Shown here: piece by piece, positions 36,736-49,100 of the stretch
How the letters are laid out: every line of letters begins with the position of its first letter
How positions within the stretch are numbered: the first letter of the stretch is position 1
NCBI RefSeq assembly: GCF_035594125.1
Contig: NC_087156.1
Location: 12,482,806-12,546,805, forward strand
DNA: 64,000 bases
DNA from: Scylla paramamosain
Taxonomy: Eukaryota > Arthropoda > Malacostraca > Decapoda > Portunidae
Reading direction: 5' to 3'
Made by a program: the position numbers and the translations under genes
Notes under the pieces: generated by a model
Database searches by the model: none
What the model saw: only the letters and a program-made list of their open reading frames with translations
What the model was told of the DNA's origin: nothing

Positions 36736-39700
36736 TTTCAGTGTTTTTGAGCGTGTTACGCAATAAAGCACTAAAAGCCAGGGCAATCACATTACATGGG
36801 AATAAAACCAAATTTTACCAAGAACTGGCCTTTAAGTGTTTTTGAGGTCCTTACATACCAAAACGCTAAAACGCACGCAAAATACATTTTATGGAGAAAC
36901 AGAATAACATTACCAAATACATGTATTTTGAGTGTTTTTGGTCATGTTATCTAAAAAAAAAACGCTTAAATACATGGAAAGAACCTTATGTTTGGGAAAC
37001 GAAAGAACATTACGAGAAACGTGTATTATGAATGATTTTTAAGTTCCTTCAGTACCAAAAAAGCTAAAACCCACAAATAACACTCTTTAGAAAAAATAAA
37101 TAAATAAAAAAAATAAATCAATAAATTGAATTTTTTTTTGTTTTTGTTTTTCATCTTCATAGGTACCGAATTGCCAAAATTCTACCAAAATTTAGAGAAT
37201 TTATGTGAAAAAAAGAACATTTTCATGAAAGTTAATTATAGCTTTTTTTTCTGATTGTTATATACCAAAACCTAAAGTGCATGCAAAGCCACCTATATAG
37301 GGAAGTTAAACGATTTTACCAGAAACCTGTGTTTTCAATGTTTTCAGCATGTTAGGCACCAATACGATAAATAATATGAAAATCAGTCAATATGTGAATC
37401 CAAAACAAAATTACTGAAACATGTCTTTTCAGTGTTTTACGTAGAAAAACGCTAAAGCGGATACAAACCATCCTATATGAAGAAATAGAATAACATTGCC
37501 AAAAAGATATTTTTTGAGTGTTTTTGAGCTTCTTACCTACAAAAAATGCTAAAATGGATGTAAAGCACTCTAGATTAGGAAACAAAAGGACATTACGAGA
37601 AACGTGTATAATGAGTGTTTTATAGTTTTAGAAGAACCACAAGGCAATAAACGCAAAAACTCGTGTATATAGAGAAATTTTTACATACCAAAATGATGAA
37701 ATGCATGAATAACACTTTTAATCGATAAACAGAACTACCTTACCAAATTGTGTATTTTAAATTTTAAGTGTTTTTCACATTCTTAGTTACAAAAATGCCA
37801 AATTACATGCGAAACTAGCTTCATTTGGGAAAAAATGACATTACCAGAAAATGTCTTTTGATTGTTTTTGAGCGTGATATGCAACAAAGCACTAAAAAGC
37901 AGAACGATCACATTACATGAGAATAAAACCAATTTGTACGAAGAATTTGCCTTTAAGTGTTTTTTAACCCCTTATATACAAAACCGCTAAAACGCATGAA
38001 AAAACAAACTTTATGGAGAAACAGAACAACATTACCAAAAACATGTATTTTCAGTGTTTTGATCATGTTATCTATAAAAACGCTTAAGTACATGCAAAGA
38101 ACATTATGTTTGGGAAACAAAAGGACATTACGAGAAACGTGTATTATGAGTGTTTTTATAAGTTCCTTAAGTACCAAAAAGCTAAAATTCACAAATAACA
38201 CTCTTTAATTAGAAAATAAAAAATAAAAAATAAAATAAATAGGATTTTTTTTTTTTTGTTATTCATCTTCATAGGTACCGAGATGCCAAATTTCTGGAAA
38301 AAATTCAGGGCAATTATGTGATAAAAGAATATTATCAAAAAAGTTAATTTCAGCTTCTTTTTTTTTGGACTTATGTACCAAACCCTAAAGTGCATGCAAA
38401 GCCTCCAATATGAGGAAATTTAACGACCTTACCAGAAATCTTTGTTTTGTGTGTTTTTTAACATGTTAGGCACCAAAATGATAAATAATAAGGATCTCAC
38501 TCTATATGGGAATCCAAAACAAAGTTAGTAAAAACGTGTCTTCTCACTGTTTTACGTAGAAAAACGTTAAAACGGATGCAAACCAACCATTATCAAGAAA
38601 TAGAAGAACGTTACCAAAAATGTATATTTTGAGTGTTTTTGAGCTTTTTACCTACAAAAACGCGAAAATTGATGCAAAGCACTCTATATTTGGGAACAAA
38701 AGGACATTACAAGAAAATTGTATAATGAGTGTTTTATAGTTCAAAAGATCCACAAAGCAAACAACGCAAAAACTCGTGTATATGGAGAGATTTCTTAGAT
38801 ACCAAAATGCTGAAACTCATAAATAACACTCTTAATTGAGAAACAGAACAACCTTACTAAATGCGTGATTTTGAGTGCTTTTCATATTCTTAGTTACCAA
38901 AAACCCCAAATTATATGCGAAAATAGCTTTGTGGGAAAAAAATGACATTGCCAGAAAAGTATCTTTTGAATGTTTTTCAGCGTGATAAGTAATAAAGCAC
39001 TCAAAAGCAGGACAATCACATAATATTGGAATAAAACCATTTTTTACCAAGAACTTTTCCTTTAAGTGTTTTTGAGCTCCTTTTATACAAAACTGCTAAA
39101 ACGCTTGCAAAACACACTTTATGGAGAAACAGAATAACATTACGAAAACCTTGTATTATTACTGTTTTTGATCACGTTATCTATAAAAACGCTTAAATAC
39201 ATACAAAGAAACTTATGTTTGGGAAACGAAAGGGCATTACGAGAAACGTTTATTATGAGTGTTTTTAATAACCTTAAGTACCAAAAAACTAAATCCCAGA
39301 AATAACACTCTTTATTGACAAAAAATAAATAAAAAAATAAAAAATAAAAAAATAGGAATTTTTTTTTATTTTATTTATCTTCATTGGTACCGAAATGCCA
39401 AAATTCTGGGAAAATTCAAGGCAATTATATGATAAAAGAAAATTACCAAAAAAGTTAATTTTAGCATTTTTATATACCAAACCCTAAAGTGCATGCAAAG
39501 CCTCCTATATGAGGAAATTAAACGGCCTTATCAGAAATCTCTCTTTTGAGTGTTGTTCAGCATGTTAGGCACCAAAACAATAAATAATAAGGAACTCACT
39601 CTATATGGGAATTCAAAACAAAATTACTGAAAACGTGTCTTCTCAGTGTTTTACGTAGAAAAACGCTAACACGGATGCAAACAAAACAATATAAAGAAAT

Positions 39701-42700
39701 AGAAAAACATTACCAAAAAGGTATATTTTGAGTGTTTTTGAGCTTGTTACCTATAAAAAACACGAAAATTGATGCAAAGCACTCTATAATGGAAAAGAAA
39801 AGGACATTGCATGAAAAGTGTATAATGAGTGTTTTATGGTTCAAAAGAACCATAAGACAAAAAAAGCAAAAACTAGTGTATATGAAGAATTTTCATAGAT
39901 ACCAAAATGCTGAAACTCATGAACAATACTCTTAATTGAGAAACAGAAGAATCTTACTAAATGTGTGTATTTTGAGTGCTTTTCACATTCTTAGTTACCA
40001 AAACCCCAAATTGCATGCGAAACCAGCTTTGTGTGGGAAAAAAATGACACTACCATAAAAATGTCTTTTGAGTGTTTTTGAGCGTGTTAGGCAAAGAAAC
40101 ACTTAAAAGCAGGGCAATCACATTACATTGGAATAAAACCAATTTTTAATAAGAACTTGCCTTTAAGTGTTTTTGAGCTCCTTACATACCAAAACACTAA
40201 AACGCATGCAAAATACACTTTATGGTGAAACAGAATAACATTACCAAAAACATGTATTTTGAGTGTTTTTGATCATATTTCCAATAAAAACGCTTAAATG
40301 ACATTACCAGAAAAATGTGTTTTAAGTGTTTTTAAGCGTGATATGCAACAAAGCACTAAAAAGCAGAAAAATCACATAACTTGGGTATAAAACCAACTTT
40401 TACGAAGAACCTGTCTTTAAGTGTTTTTTTTTAACTCCTTACATACCAAAACGCTGAAACGCATGTAAAACACCCTTTATGGAGAAACAGAATAACAGTA
40501 CCAAAAATATGTATTTTGAGTGTTTTTGATCATGTTTCTTATAAAAATGCTTAAATACATGTAAAGAACCCTATGTTTATGTTTATGTTTAAACCCTATG
40601 TTTAAGTGTTTTTGAGCTCCTTATATACCAAAACGCTAAAACGCATGCAAAACATCCATTATGGAGAAACAGAATATCATTACCAAAAACATGTATTTTG
40701 AGACTGTTGATCATGTTACTTCTAATAACGCTTTAATAAATGCAAAAAACCCTATGTCTGGGAAACAAAAGGACATTAGGAGAAGCGTGTATTATGAGTC
40801 TTTTTAAGTTCCATAAGTACTAAAAAGCTAAAACCTCTTTATAGAGAAGAAAAAAAGTAAATAAATAAATAAGGTTTTTTTTTCGTTATTCATCTTCATA
40901 GTTACCAATATCACAAAATTCTGGCAAAATTCAGGGAAATTATATGGAAAAAGAACATTATCAAAAAAGATAATTTTAGCTATATTTTTTCGGACTGTTA
41001 TGCACAAAACCCTAAAGTGCATGCAAAGCCATTTATATGGGGAAATTAAACGTCTTTACGAGAAACCTGTGTTTCTAGTGTTTTTCAGCATGTTAGTCAC
41101 CAAAACAATTAACAATATGGAATTCATTCTATTTTGGAATCCAAAACAAATTACTGAAAACGTGTCTTCCGTGTTTTAAGTAGAAAAATGCTAAAACGGA
41201 TGCAAAGCAGCCAACATGAAAAAATGGAAAAAGATTACTAAAATGTATATTTTGAGTATTTTTGAGCTTTTTAAAACGCGAAAATGGATTGAAAGCTCTC
41301 TATATTGGTTAACAAAAGGACATTACGAGAAACGTGTATAATGAGTGTTTTATAGATTCTCATGAAGCAAAAGGCAAAAAACGCAAAAACACGTATATAT
41401 GGAGAAGTTTCTTAGATACCAAAATGGTGAAACTCCTGAATAACAACACTATTAATTGAGAAAGATAACAACCTTACCAAATGCGTGTATTTTGAGTTTT
41501 TTGCACATTCTTAGTTACCAAAACCCCAAATTGCATGTGAAAGTAGCTTTATATGGGAAAAAAAAATGACACTACCAGAAAAGTGTCTTTTAAGTTTTTC
41601 TTTTTAGTATAATAGGCAATAAAGCACTTAAAAGCAGGGCAATCACATTACATGGGAATAAAATCAACTTTTACCAAGTGTTTTTTTTTTGTTTTTGAGC
41701 TTCTTATATACCAAAACGCTCAAACGCATGCAAAACACCCTTTATTTAGAAACAGAATAACATTACCAAAAACATGTATTTTGAGTGTTTTTGATCATGT
41801 TACCTATAAAAACGCTTAAATACATGCAAAGAATCTTATGTTTGGGAAACGAAAGGACATTTCGAGAAACGTGTATTATGAGTGTTTTTAATTTCTTTAA
41901 GTATCAAAAAGCTAAAACCCACAAATAACACTCTTTATAGAGAAAAAATAAAAAAATAAATAAAAAATAGGATTTTTTTATTCATTTTCATAGGTACCGA
42001 GATACTAAAATTCTGCCAAAATACAGGGAAATTATATGAAAAAAGAACATTATGAAAAAGAGTTAATTTTAGCTTGTTTTTCGGACTGTTATGTACTAAA
42101 CCCTAAAGTGCATGCAAAGCCACCTATATGGGGAAAGTAAACGACCTTACTAGAAACCTGTCTTTTGTGTTTTTTTTTTTTTTCAGCATGTTAGGCATGA
42201 AAACGATAAATAATATGGAAGTCACTAAATGTGGGAATCCATCACAAAATTACTGAAAAAAGTGTCTTTTCAGTGTTTTACGTAAAAAAACGCTAAATTG
42301 GATGCAAACCAACGAATATGGAGAAATAGAATAACATTACCAAAAAGGTATATTTTGAGTGTTTTTGAGCTTCTTACCTTAAACAAAAACGCGAAAATGG
42401 ATGGAAAGCACTCAATATTGGGAAGCAAAAGGACATTACGAGAAACGTGTATAATGAGTGTTTTATAGTTTCACAAGAACTACAAGGCAAAAAACGCAAA
42501 AACTCGTGTATATTAAGAAGTTTCTTGCCTTCCAAAATGCTGTAACTCTGCAACAACACTCTTAATTGAGAAACAGAACAATCTTACTAAATGCGTGTAT
42601 TTTGAGTGCTTTTCACATCCTTAGTTACCAAAACCCCTAATTGCATGCGAAACCAGCTTTTTGTGGGAAAAAAATGACATTACCAGAAAAATGTCTTTTG

Positions 42701-44140
42701 AGTGTTTTTGAGCGTGTTAGGCAATAAAGCACTAAAAAACAGGGCAATCACATTACATTGGAATAAAACCTTTTTTTAACAAGAACTTGCCTTTAAGTGT
42801 ATTTGAGCTCCTTTTATACCAAAACACTAAAATGCATGCAAAACACACTTGATGGTGAAATAGAATAACATTACCAAAAACATGTATTTTGAGTGTTTTT
42901 GATCATGTTACTAATAAAAACGCTTAAATATATGCAAAGAACCCTATTTTTGGGAAATGAAAGGACATTACGAGAAACGTGTATTATGAGTGTTTTTAAG
43001 TTCATTAAGTACGAAAAAGCTAAAAGCAACAAATTATTATCCTTATTGAGAAAAAAAAAGTAAAAAAAAAAAATACGATTTTTTTTCGTTCTTATTCATC
43101 TTCACAGGTAACGAGGTGCCAAAATTCGGGCAAAGTTCAGGAAATTATATGAAATAAGAACATTATCAAAAAAGTTAAATTTAGCTTTTTTTTTCGGACT
43201 GTTATGTACCAAACACCTAAAGTGCATGGAAAACCAACTATATGGGGAAATTAAACGTGTTTGCCAGAAAACTGTCTTATGAGTGTTTTTCAGCATGTTA
43301 GGAACGAACATGATAAAACCCTAGGAAGTCAATCTATATGGGAATACAAAACAAAATTAATGAAAACGTGTCTTTTCGGTGTTTTACGTACAAAACGCTA
43401 AAACGGATGCAAACTAACCAAAATGAAGAAATAGAATAACATTACCAAAAAGGTATATTTTGAGTGTTTTTGAAATTGTTACCTACAAAAAACGCGAAAA
43501 TGGATGGAAAGCACTCCATATTTGGAAGGAAAAGGCACCAAAAAGCATGTTAGGCACCAAAACGATAAATAATATGAAAGTCACTCTATATGGAAATCCA
43601 AAGCAAAATCACTGGAAACGTGTCTTTTAAAAGATTTACGTTGAAAAACGCTAAAACGGAGGCAAACCAACCAATATGAAGGAATAGAATAACATTACCA
43701 AAAAAGTATATTTTGTGTTTTTAAACTTGTTACATAAAAAGAAACTCGAAATGGATGCAAAGCACTCTAGATAAGGAAAAAAAAGGACATAATGAGAAAC
43801 GTGTATAATGAGAGTTTTATAGTTCCCCAGAATCACAAGGCAAAAAACGCAAAAACTCGACTGTATGGAGAAGTTCCTAAGATACCAAAATACTGAAACT
43901 CATGAATCACACTCTTAATCAAGAAACAGAACAACCTTACTAAATGCGTGTATTTTGAGTGTTTTTTTACATTCTTAGTTACCAAAACCCCAAATTTCAT
44001 GCGAAATTAGCTTTATGTGGGAAAAAAATGACATTACCAGAAAAGTGTCTTTGAGTGTTTTTGAGCGTGTTAGGCAATAAAGCACTAAAAAGCAGGGCAA
44101 TTACATTACATTACGAAGAACATGCCTTTTAGTGTTTTTG
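36736..44140 (+). repeat. Satellite HOR array, forward (super-repeat copy 2, shortened)
   Basis: Class-3 landmarks lie near 37,162, 38,275, 39,384, 40,889, 41,992 and 43,108, making six units. From the start to ~42,385 this aligns with 24,601-30,230. From ~42,421 it aligns with 34,690-36,420, for example the GAACTACAAGGC and GAAGTTTCTTGCCTTCC region near 42,480 versus 34,750. The changeover falls inside one class-7 monomer. No gene is seen. Confidence 0.92.
42385..42422 (+). other. Unequal-exchange breakpoint interval in a class-7 monomer
   Basis: Left of this interval the text carries the variants of the 30.2-kb monomer (TTAAACAAAAACGCG). Right of it the text carries those of the 34.68-kb monomer (GGGAAGCAAAAGGAC and, further on, GAACTACAAGGC). 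The join is in register within the same monomer class, which is the expected mark of homologous unequal exchange that removed four HOR units. Confidence 0.7.
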
Positions 44141-44452
44141 ACATGCATTTAATAAGGTTGCTCTGTTTCTCAATTAAGAGTGTTATTCATGAGTTTCAGC
44201 ATTTACACCAGTTTTTGCGTTTTTTGCCTTGTGGATTTTTTGAATTATAAAACATTCATTATACATTTTTATCGCAATGTTTTCTACGTAAAACACTGAG
44301 AAGACACGTTTTCAGTAATTTTCTTTTGGATTCCCAAATAAAGTGAGTTTCTTATTATTTTTTCGTTTTGGTGCCTAACATGCTGAAAAACACTCAAAAG
44401 ACAGATTTCTGGTAACGTCTTTAATTTCCTCATATGGTAGGCTTTGCATGTC
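44141..44452 (-). repeat. Reverse island (~312 bp), third copy
   Basis: Same content and joints as 36,421-36,735, with a handful of substitutions. Just before it, 18 bp present at 36,375-36,392 are missing (CATTACA joined to TTACGAAGAA). Confidence 0.88.
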
Positions 44453-45605
44453 TTTTCAGTGTTTTTGAGCATGTTACGCAATAAAGCACTAAAAGCCAGG
44501 GCAATCACATTGCATGGGAATAAAACCAAATTTTACCAACAACTGGCCTTTAAGTGTTTTTGAGGTCCTTACATACCAAAACGCTAAAACGCACGCAAAA
44601 TACATTTTATGGAGAAACAGAATAACATTACCAAATACATGGATTTTGAGAGTTTTTGGTCATGTTATCTAAAAAAAACGCTTAAATACATGGAAAGAAC
44701 TTTATGTTTGGGAAACGAAAGAACATTACGAGAAACGTGTATTATGAATGATTTTTAAGTTCCTTCAGTACCAAAAAAGCTAAAACCCACAAATAACACT
44801 CTTTAGAAAAAATAAATAAATAAAAAAATTAAATAAAAAAATGGAATTTTTTTTTGTTTTTGTTTTTCATCTTCATAGGTACCGAATTGCCAAAATTCTA
44901 CCAAAATTTAGAGAATTTATATGAAAAAAAGAACATTTTCATGAAAGTTAATTATAGCTTTTTTTTCTGATTGTTATATACCAAAACCTAAAGTGCATGC
45001 AAAGCCACCTATATAGGGAAGTTAAACGACTTTACCAGAAACCTCTGTTTTCAATGTTTTCAGCATGTTAGGCACCAATACGATAAATAATATGAAAATC
45101 AGTCAATATGTGAATCCAAAAAAAATTACTGAAAACGTGTCTTTTCAGTGTTTTACGTAGAAAAACGCTAAAGCGGATACAAACCATCCTATATGAAGAA
45201 ATATAATAACATTACCAAAAAGATATTTTTTGAGTGTTTTTGAGCTTCTTACCTACAAAAAATGCTAAAATGGATGTAAAGCACTCTAGATTAGGAAACA
45301 AAAGGACATTACGAGAAAAGTGTATAATGAGTGTTTTATAGTTTTAGAAGAACCACAAGGCAATAAACGCAAAAACTCGTGTATATAGAGAAATTTTTAC
45401 ATACCAAAATGATGAAATGCATGAATAACACTTTTAATCGATAAACAGAACTACTTTACCAAATTGTGTATTTTAAATTTTAAGTGTTTTTCACATTCTT
45501 AGTTACAAAAATGCCAAATTACATGCGAAACTTGCTTCATTTGGGAAAAAATGACATTACCAGAAAAGTGTCTTTTGAGTGTTTTTGAGCGTGATATGCA
45601 ACAAA
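44453..45605 (+). repeat. Satellite HOR array, forward (start of super-repeat copy 3, truncated)
   Basis: This is one HOR unit that opens with the same GTTACG...AAAGCCAGGGC block start as 24,601 and 36,741. It follows those copies closely to class 11 at 45,600 (GTGATATGCAACAAAG). There it stops abruptly at the second CR1-like fragment. Confidence 0.9.
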
Positions 45606-46168
45606 GTTACATTTAGCGCTGGTCAGACTTCATCTAGACTACGCTGTCCAATTCTGGTCACCACATCACAGGAACGATAAAGGTCTATTAGAATCACTTC
45701 AAAGGAGAATGACTAAAAAAATACAGGGGATGAGGAGTATTCCTTACGAAGCGAGATTCAAGCTGTTAAATTTACATTCTTTAGAGAGACGTAGGTTAAG
45801 AGTGGACCTGAGAGAAGTCTTTAAGTGGTATATGGGTTATAACAAGGGGAACATAAGGAAAATTCTTAGAATCTGTAACCATGATAGAACAAGAAAAATA
45901 GAACATCAAGTTTTCAGGCTTGAGCCGGAAAACTTGATGTTCAAAAAGGAAACAGGAAGGAATTGGTTTTCAAATACAGTATGAGATGATTGGAACGGAA
46001 TTAGTAATCAAGCTGTTAGTGCTGAGGCATTTTATAACTGTAAGAAAAAATAACACATTTATAGATTGGGATGATAGGTGGAAATACGTAGGCATATTTC
46101 ATACAAGTACTGCCACGTGTAGGCCTGATGCCTTTTTGCATATTTACTTATTTCTTATGTTCTTATGT
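45606..46168 (+). mobile_element. CR1/L2-like LINE 3' fragment, copy 2
   Basis: This fragment matches 7,845-8,410 with about 4% differences by eye in its first 150 bases. It shares the same 3' end with (ATGTTCTT)n tail and the same satellite flank (CCAAAAGCGTG). Its left border is different: satellite class 11 (GCAACAAAG) joins directly to TTACATTTAGCG. Because the 3' flank is shared, this is a duplicated piece of the first copy and not an independent insertion. Confidence 0.85.
45607..45984 (+). pseudogene. CR1-like reverse transcriptase C-terminus, copy 2
   Basis: An open stretch of ~125 codons encodes the C-terminal region of a CR1/L2-like ORF2 protein (LALVRLHLDYAVQFWSP, LNLHSLERRRLR, GRNWFSNTV). 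It keeps glycine in KETGRNWF where copy 1 has a TGA at 8,197. It carries a TGA at 45,982-45,984 in NTV-stop where copy 1 reads on as VVDDW. The two copies therefore decayed independently after the duplication. There is no start codon context, RT core or endonuclease, so it is a non-functional remnant. Confidence 0.8.
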
Positions 46169-49100
46169 TCTTATTACCAAAAGCGTGTTTTTTTTCAGTG
46201 TTTTTTCAGCTATTCCGTGAAAAATAAAATACCAAAATGCATGCAAAGCACCCTAAAGTAGGTAAAAAAAAAGGGACATTACAAGAAACGTGCATTATAA
46301 GTGTTTTTGAGATTCTTAGATACCAAAACGCTGAAACTCATGAATAACACTCTTAATTGAGAAACAGAACAATCTTACCAAATGCGTGTATTTTCAGTGT
46401 TTTTCACATTCTTGTGTACCAAAACCCCAAATTGCATACGAAACTAGCTTTATGTGGAAAGAAAAAAAAAAAGACATTTCCAGAAAAGTGTCTTTTGAGT
46501 GTTTTTGAGCGTGTTAAGCAATAAAGCACTTTTACCAAGAACTTGCCTTTAAGAGTTTTTTAGCTCCTAACATACCAAAACGCTAAAACGCATGCAAAAC
46601 ACCCTTTAAAAAGAAACAGAATAATATTACCAAAAACATGTATTTTGAGTGTTTTTTGATCATGTTACCTATAAAAACGCTTAAATACATGCAAAGAACC
46701 CTATGTTTGGGAAACGAAAGGACATTACGAGAAACGTGTATTATAAATGTTATTAAATTCCTTAAGCACCAAAAAGCTAAAACCCACAAATAACACTCTT
46801 TATAGAGAGAGAAAAAAAAAGTAATTTTTTTTTGTTATTCTTCTTCATAGGTACAGAGATGCCAAAATTCTAGCAAAATTAAGGGAAATTATGTTGAAAA
46901 AAAAAACATTATCAAAAAAGTTAATTTTAGCTTTTTTTCGGACAGTTATGTACCAAAACCTAAATTGCATGCAAAGCCACCTCTATAGGGAAATTAAACG
47001 ACTTTACCAGAAACCTGTCTTTTTAGTGTTTTTCAGCATGTTAAGCACCAAAACAATAAATAATATGGAAGTCACTCTATATGGGAATCCAAAACAAAAT
47101 CACTTAACACTTGATATTTCAGTGTTTTACGTAGAAACACGCTAAAACGGATGCAAACAAACCAATATGAAGAAATAGAATAACATTACCAAAAAGGTAT
47201 ATTTTAAGTGTTTTTCAGCCGGTTACCTACAAAAAAATACAAAATCGAAAATGGATGCAAAGCACTCTATATTGGGAAACAAAAGGACATTACGAGAAAC
47301 CTATATAATGAGTGTTTTATAGTTTCACAACAACCACAAGGCAAAAGTTTCTTAGATACCAAAATGCTGACACTCATGAATAACACTCTTGATTGAGATA
47401 CAGAACAACCTTACCAAATGCGTGTATTTTGAATGTTTTTCACATTCTTAATTACCAAAACACGAAATTGTATGCGAAACTAGGTTTATGTGGGGAAAAA
47501 ATTATATTGCCAGAAAATGTCTGTTGAGTGTTTATGAGCGTGTTAGTCAATAAAGTACTCAAAAGAAGGGCAATCACATTACATGTGAATAAAACAAACT
47601 TTTACCAAGAACTTACCGTTCAATATTTTTGAGCTCCTTACATACCAAAACGCTAAAACGAATGCAAAAAATCCTTTATGGAGAAACACAATAAAATTAC
47701 AAAAAAACATGTATTTTGAGTGTATTTGATCATGTCACCTATAAAAACGCTTAAATACATGCAAAGAATCCTATGTTTGGGAAACGAAAGGACATTACGA
47801 GAAACGTGTATTATAAGTGTTTTTAAATTACTTAAATACCAAAAAGCTAAAACCCACAAATAACGCTCTTTATAAAGAAACAAAAAAAAAAAATAAATAA
47901 ATAAATTAAATAAATAAAAATAATATATATTTTTTTTTTTTGTTATTCAACTTCATAGGTACCGAGATGCCAAAATTTTGTTAAAATTCAGGGAAATTAT
48001 GTGGATAAAAGAACATTATCGAAAAAGTTAATTTTAGCTTTTTTTTTCGGACTGTTTTGTACCAAACCCTTAAGTGCATGCAAAGCTATCTATACGGGGA
48101 AATTAAACGACTTTACAAGAAAACTTTCTTTTGAGTGTTTTTCAGCATGTTAGGCACCAAAACGATAAATAATATGGAAGTCAATCTATATGGGAATCCA
48201 AAACAAAATTACTGAAAACGTGTCTTTTCGGTGTTTTACGTAAAAAATGCTAAAAACGGATGCAAACAGACCAATATGAAGAAATAGAATAACATTACCA
48301 AAAAGGTATATTTTAAGTGTTTTTAAGCTTGTAACCAACAAAAAAAAAAAAAAAGAAAAACGCGAAAATGGATGCAAAGCACTCTCTTTATTGGGAAACA
48401 AAAGGACATTACGAGAAACTTGTATAATTAATTAAGAAACAGAATAACATTACTAAATGCGTGCATTTTTTAGTGTTTTTCACATTCTTAGTTACTAGAA
48501 CCCCAAATTGCATGCGAAACTAGCTTTATGTGGGAAAGAAAATTACATTACCAGAAAAGTGTCTTTTGAGGGTTTTTGAGAGAGTTAGGCAATAAAGCAC
48601 TAAAAAGAAGGGCAATCACATTACATGGGAATAAAACCAACATTTAGCAAGAACTTGCCTTTAAGTGTTTTTTAACTTCTTATATAGCAAAACGCTAAAA
48701 CACATGCAAAACACCCTTTATGGAGAAACAGATTAACATTACCAAAAACAAGTATTTTGAGTGTTTTTGATCATGTTACCTCTAAAAACGCTTAAATACA
48801 TGCAAAGAACCCTATGTCTGGGAAACGAAAAGACACTACGAGAAACGTGTATTATGCGTGTTTTTAAGTTCCATAAGTACCAAAAAGCTAAAACCTCTTT
48901 ATAGAGAGAAAAAAAAAATAAAGAAATAATTAAAAAATAGGATTTTTTTTTATTCTTCTTCATAGGTACTGAGATGCCAAACTTCTGGCAAAATTCAGGG
49001 AAATTATGTGTAAAAAGAACATTATCAATAAAGTTAATTTTAGCTTTTTTTTCGGACTGTTATGTACCAAACCATGAAGTGCATGCAAAGCCAACTATAT

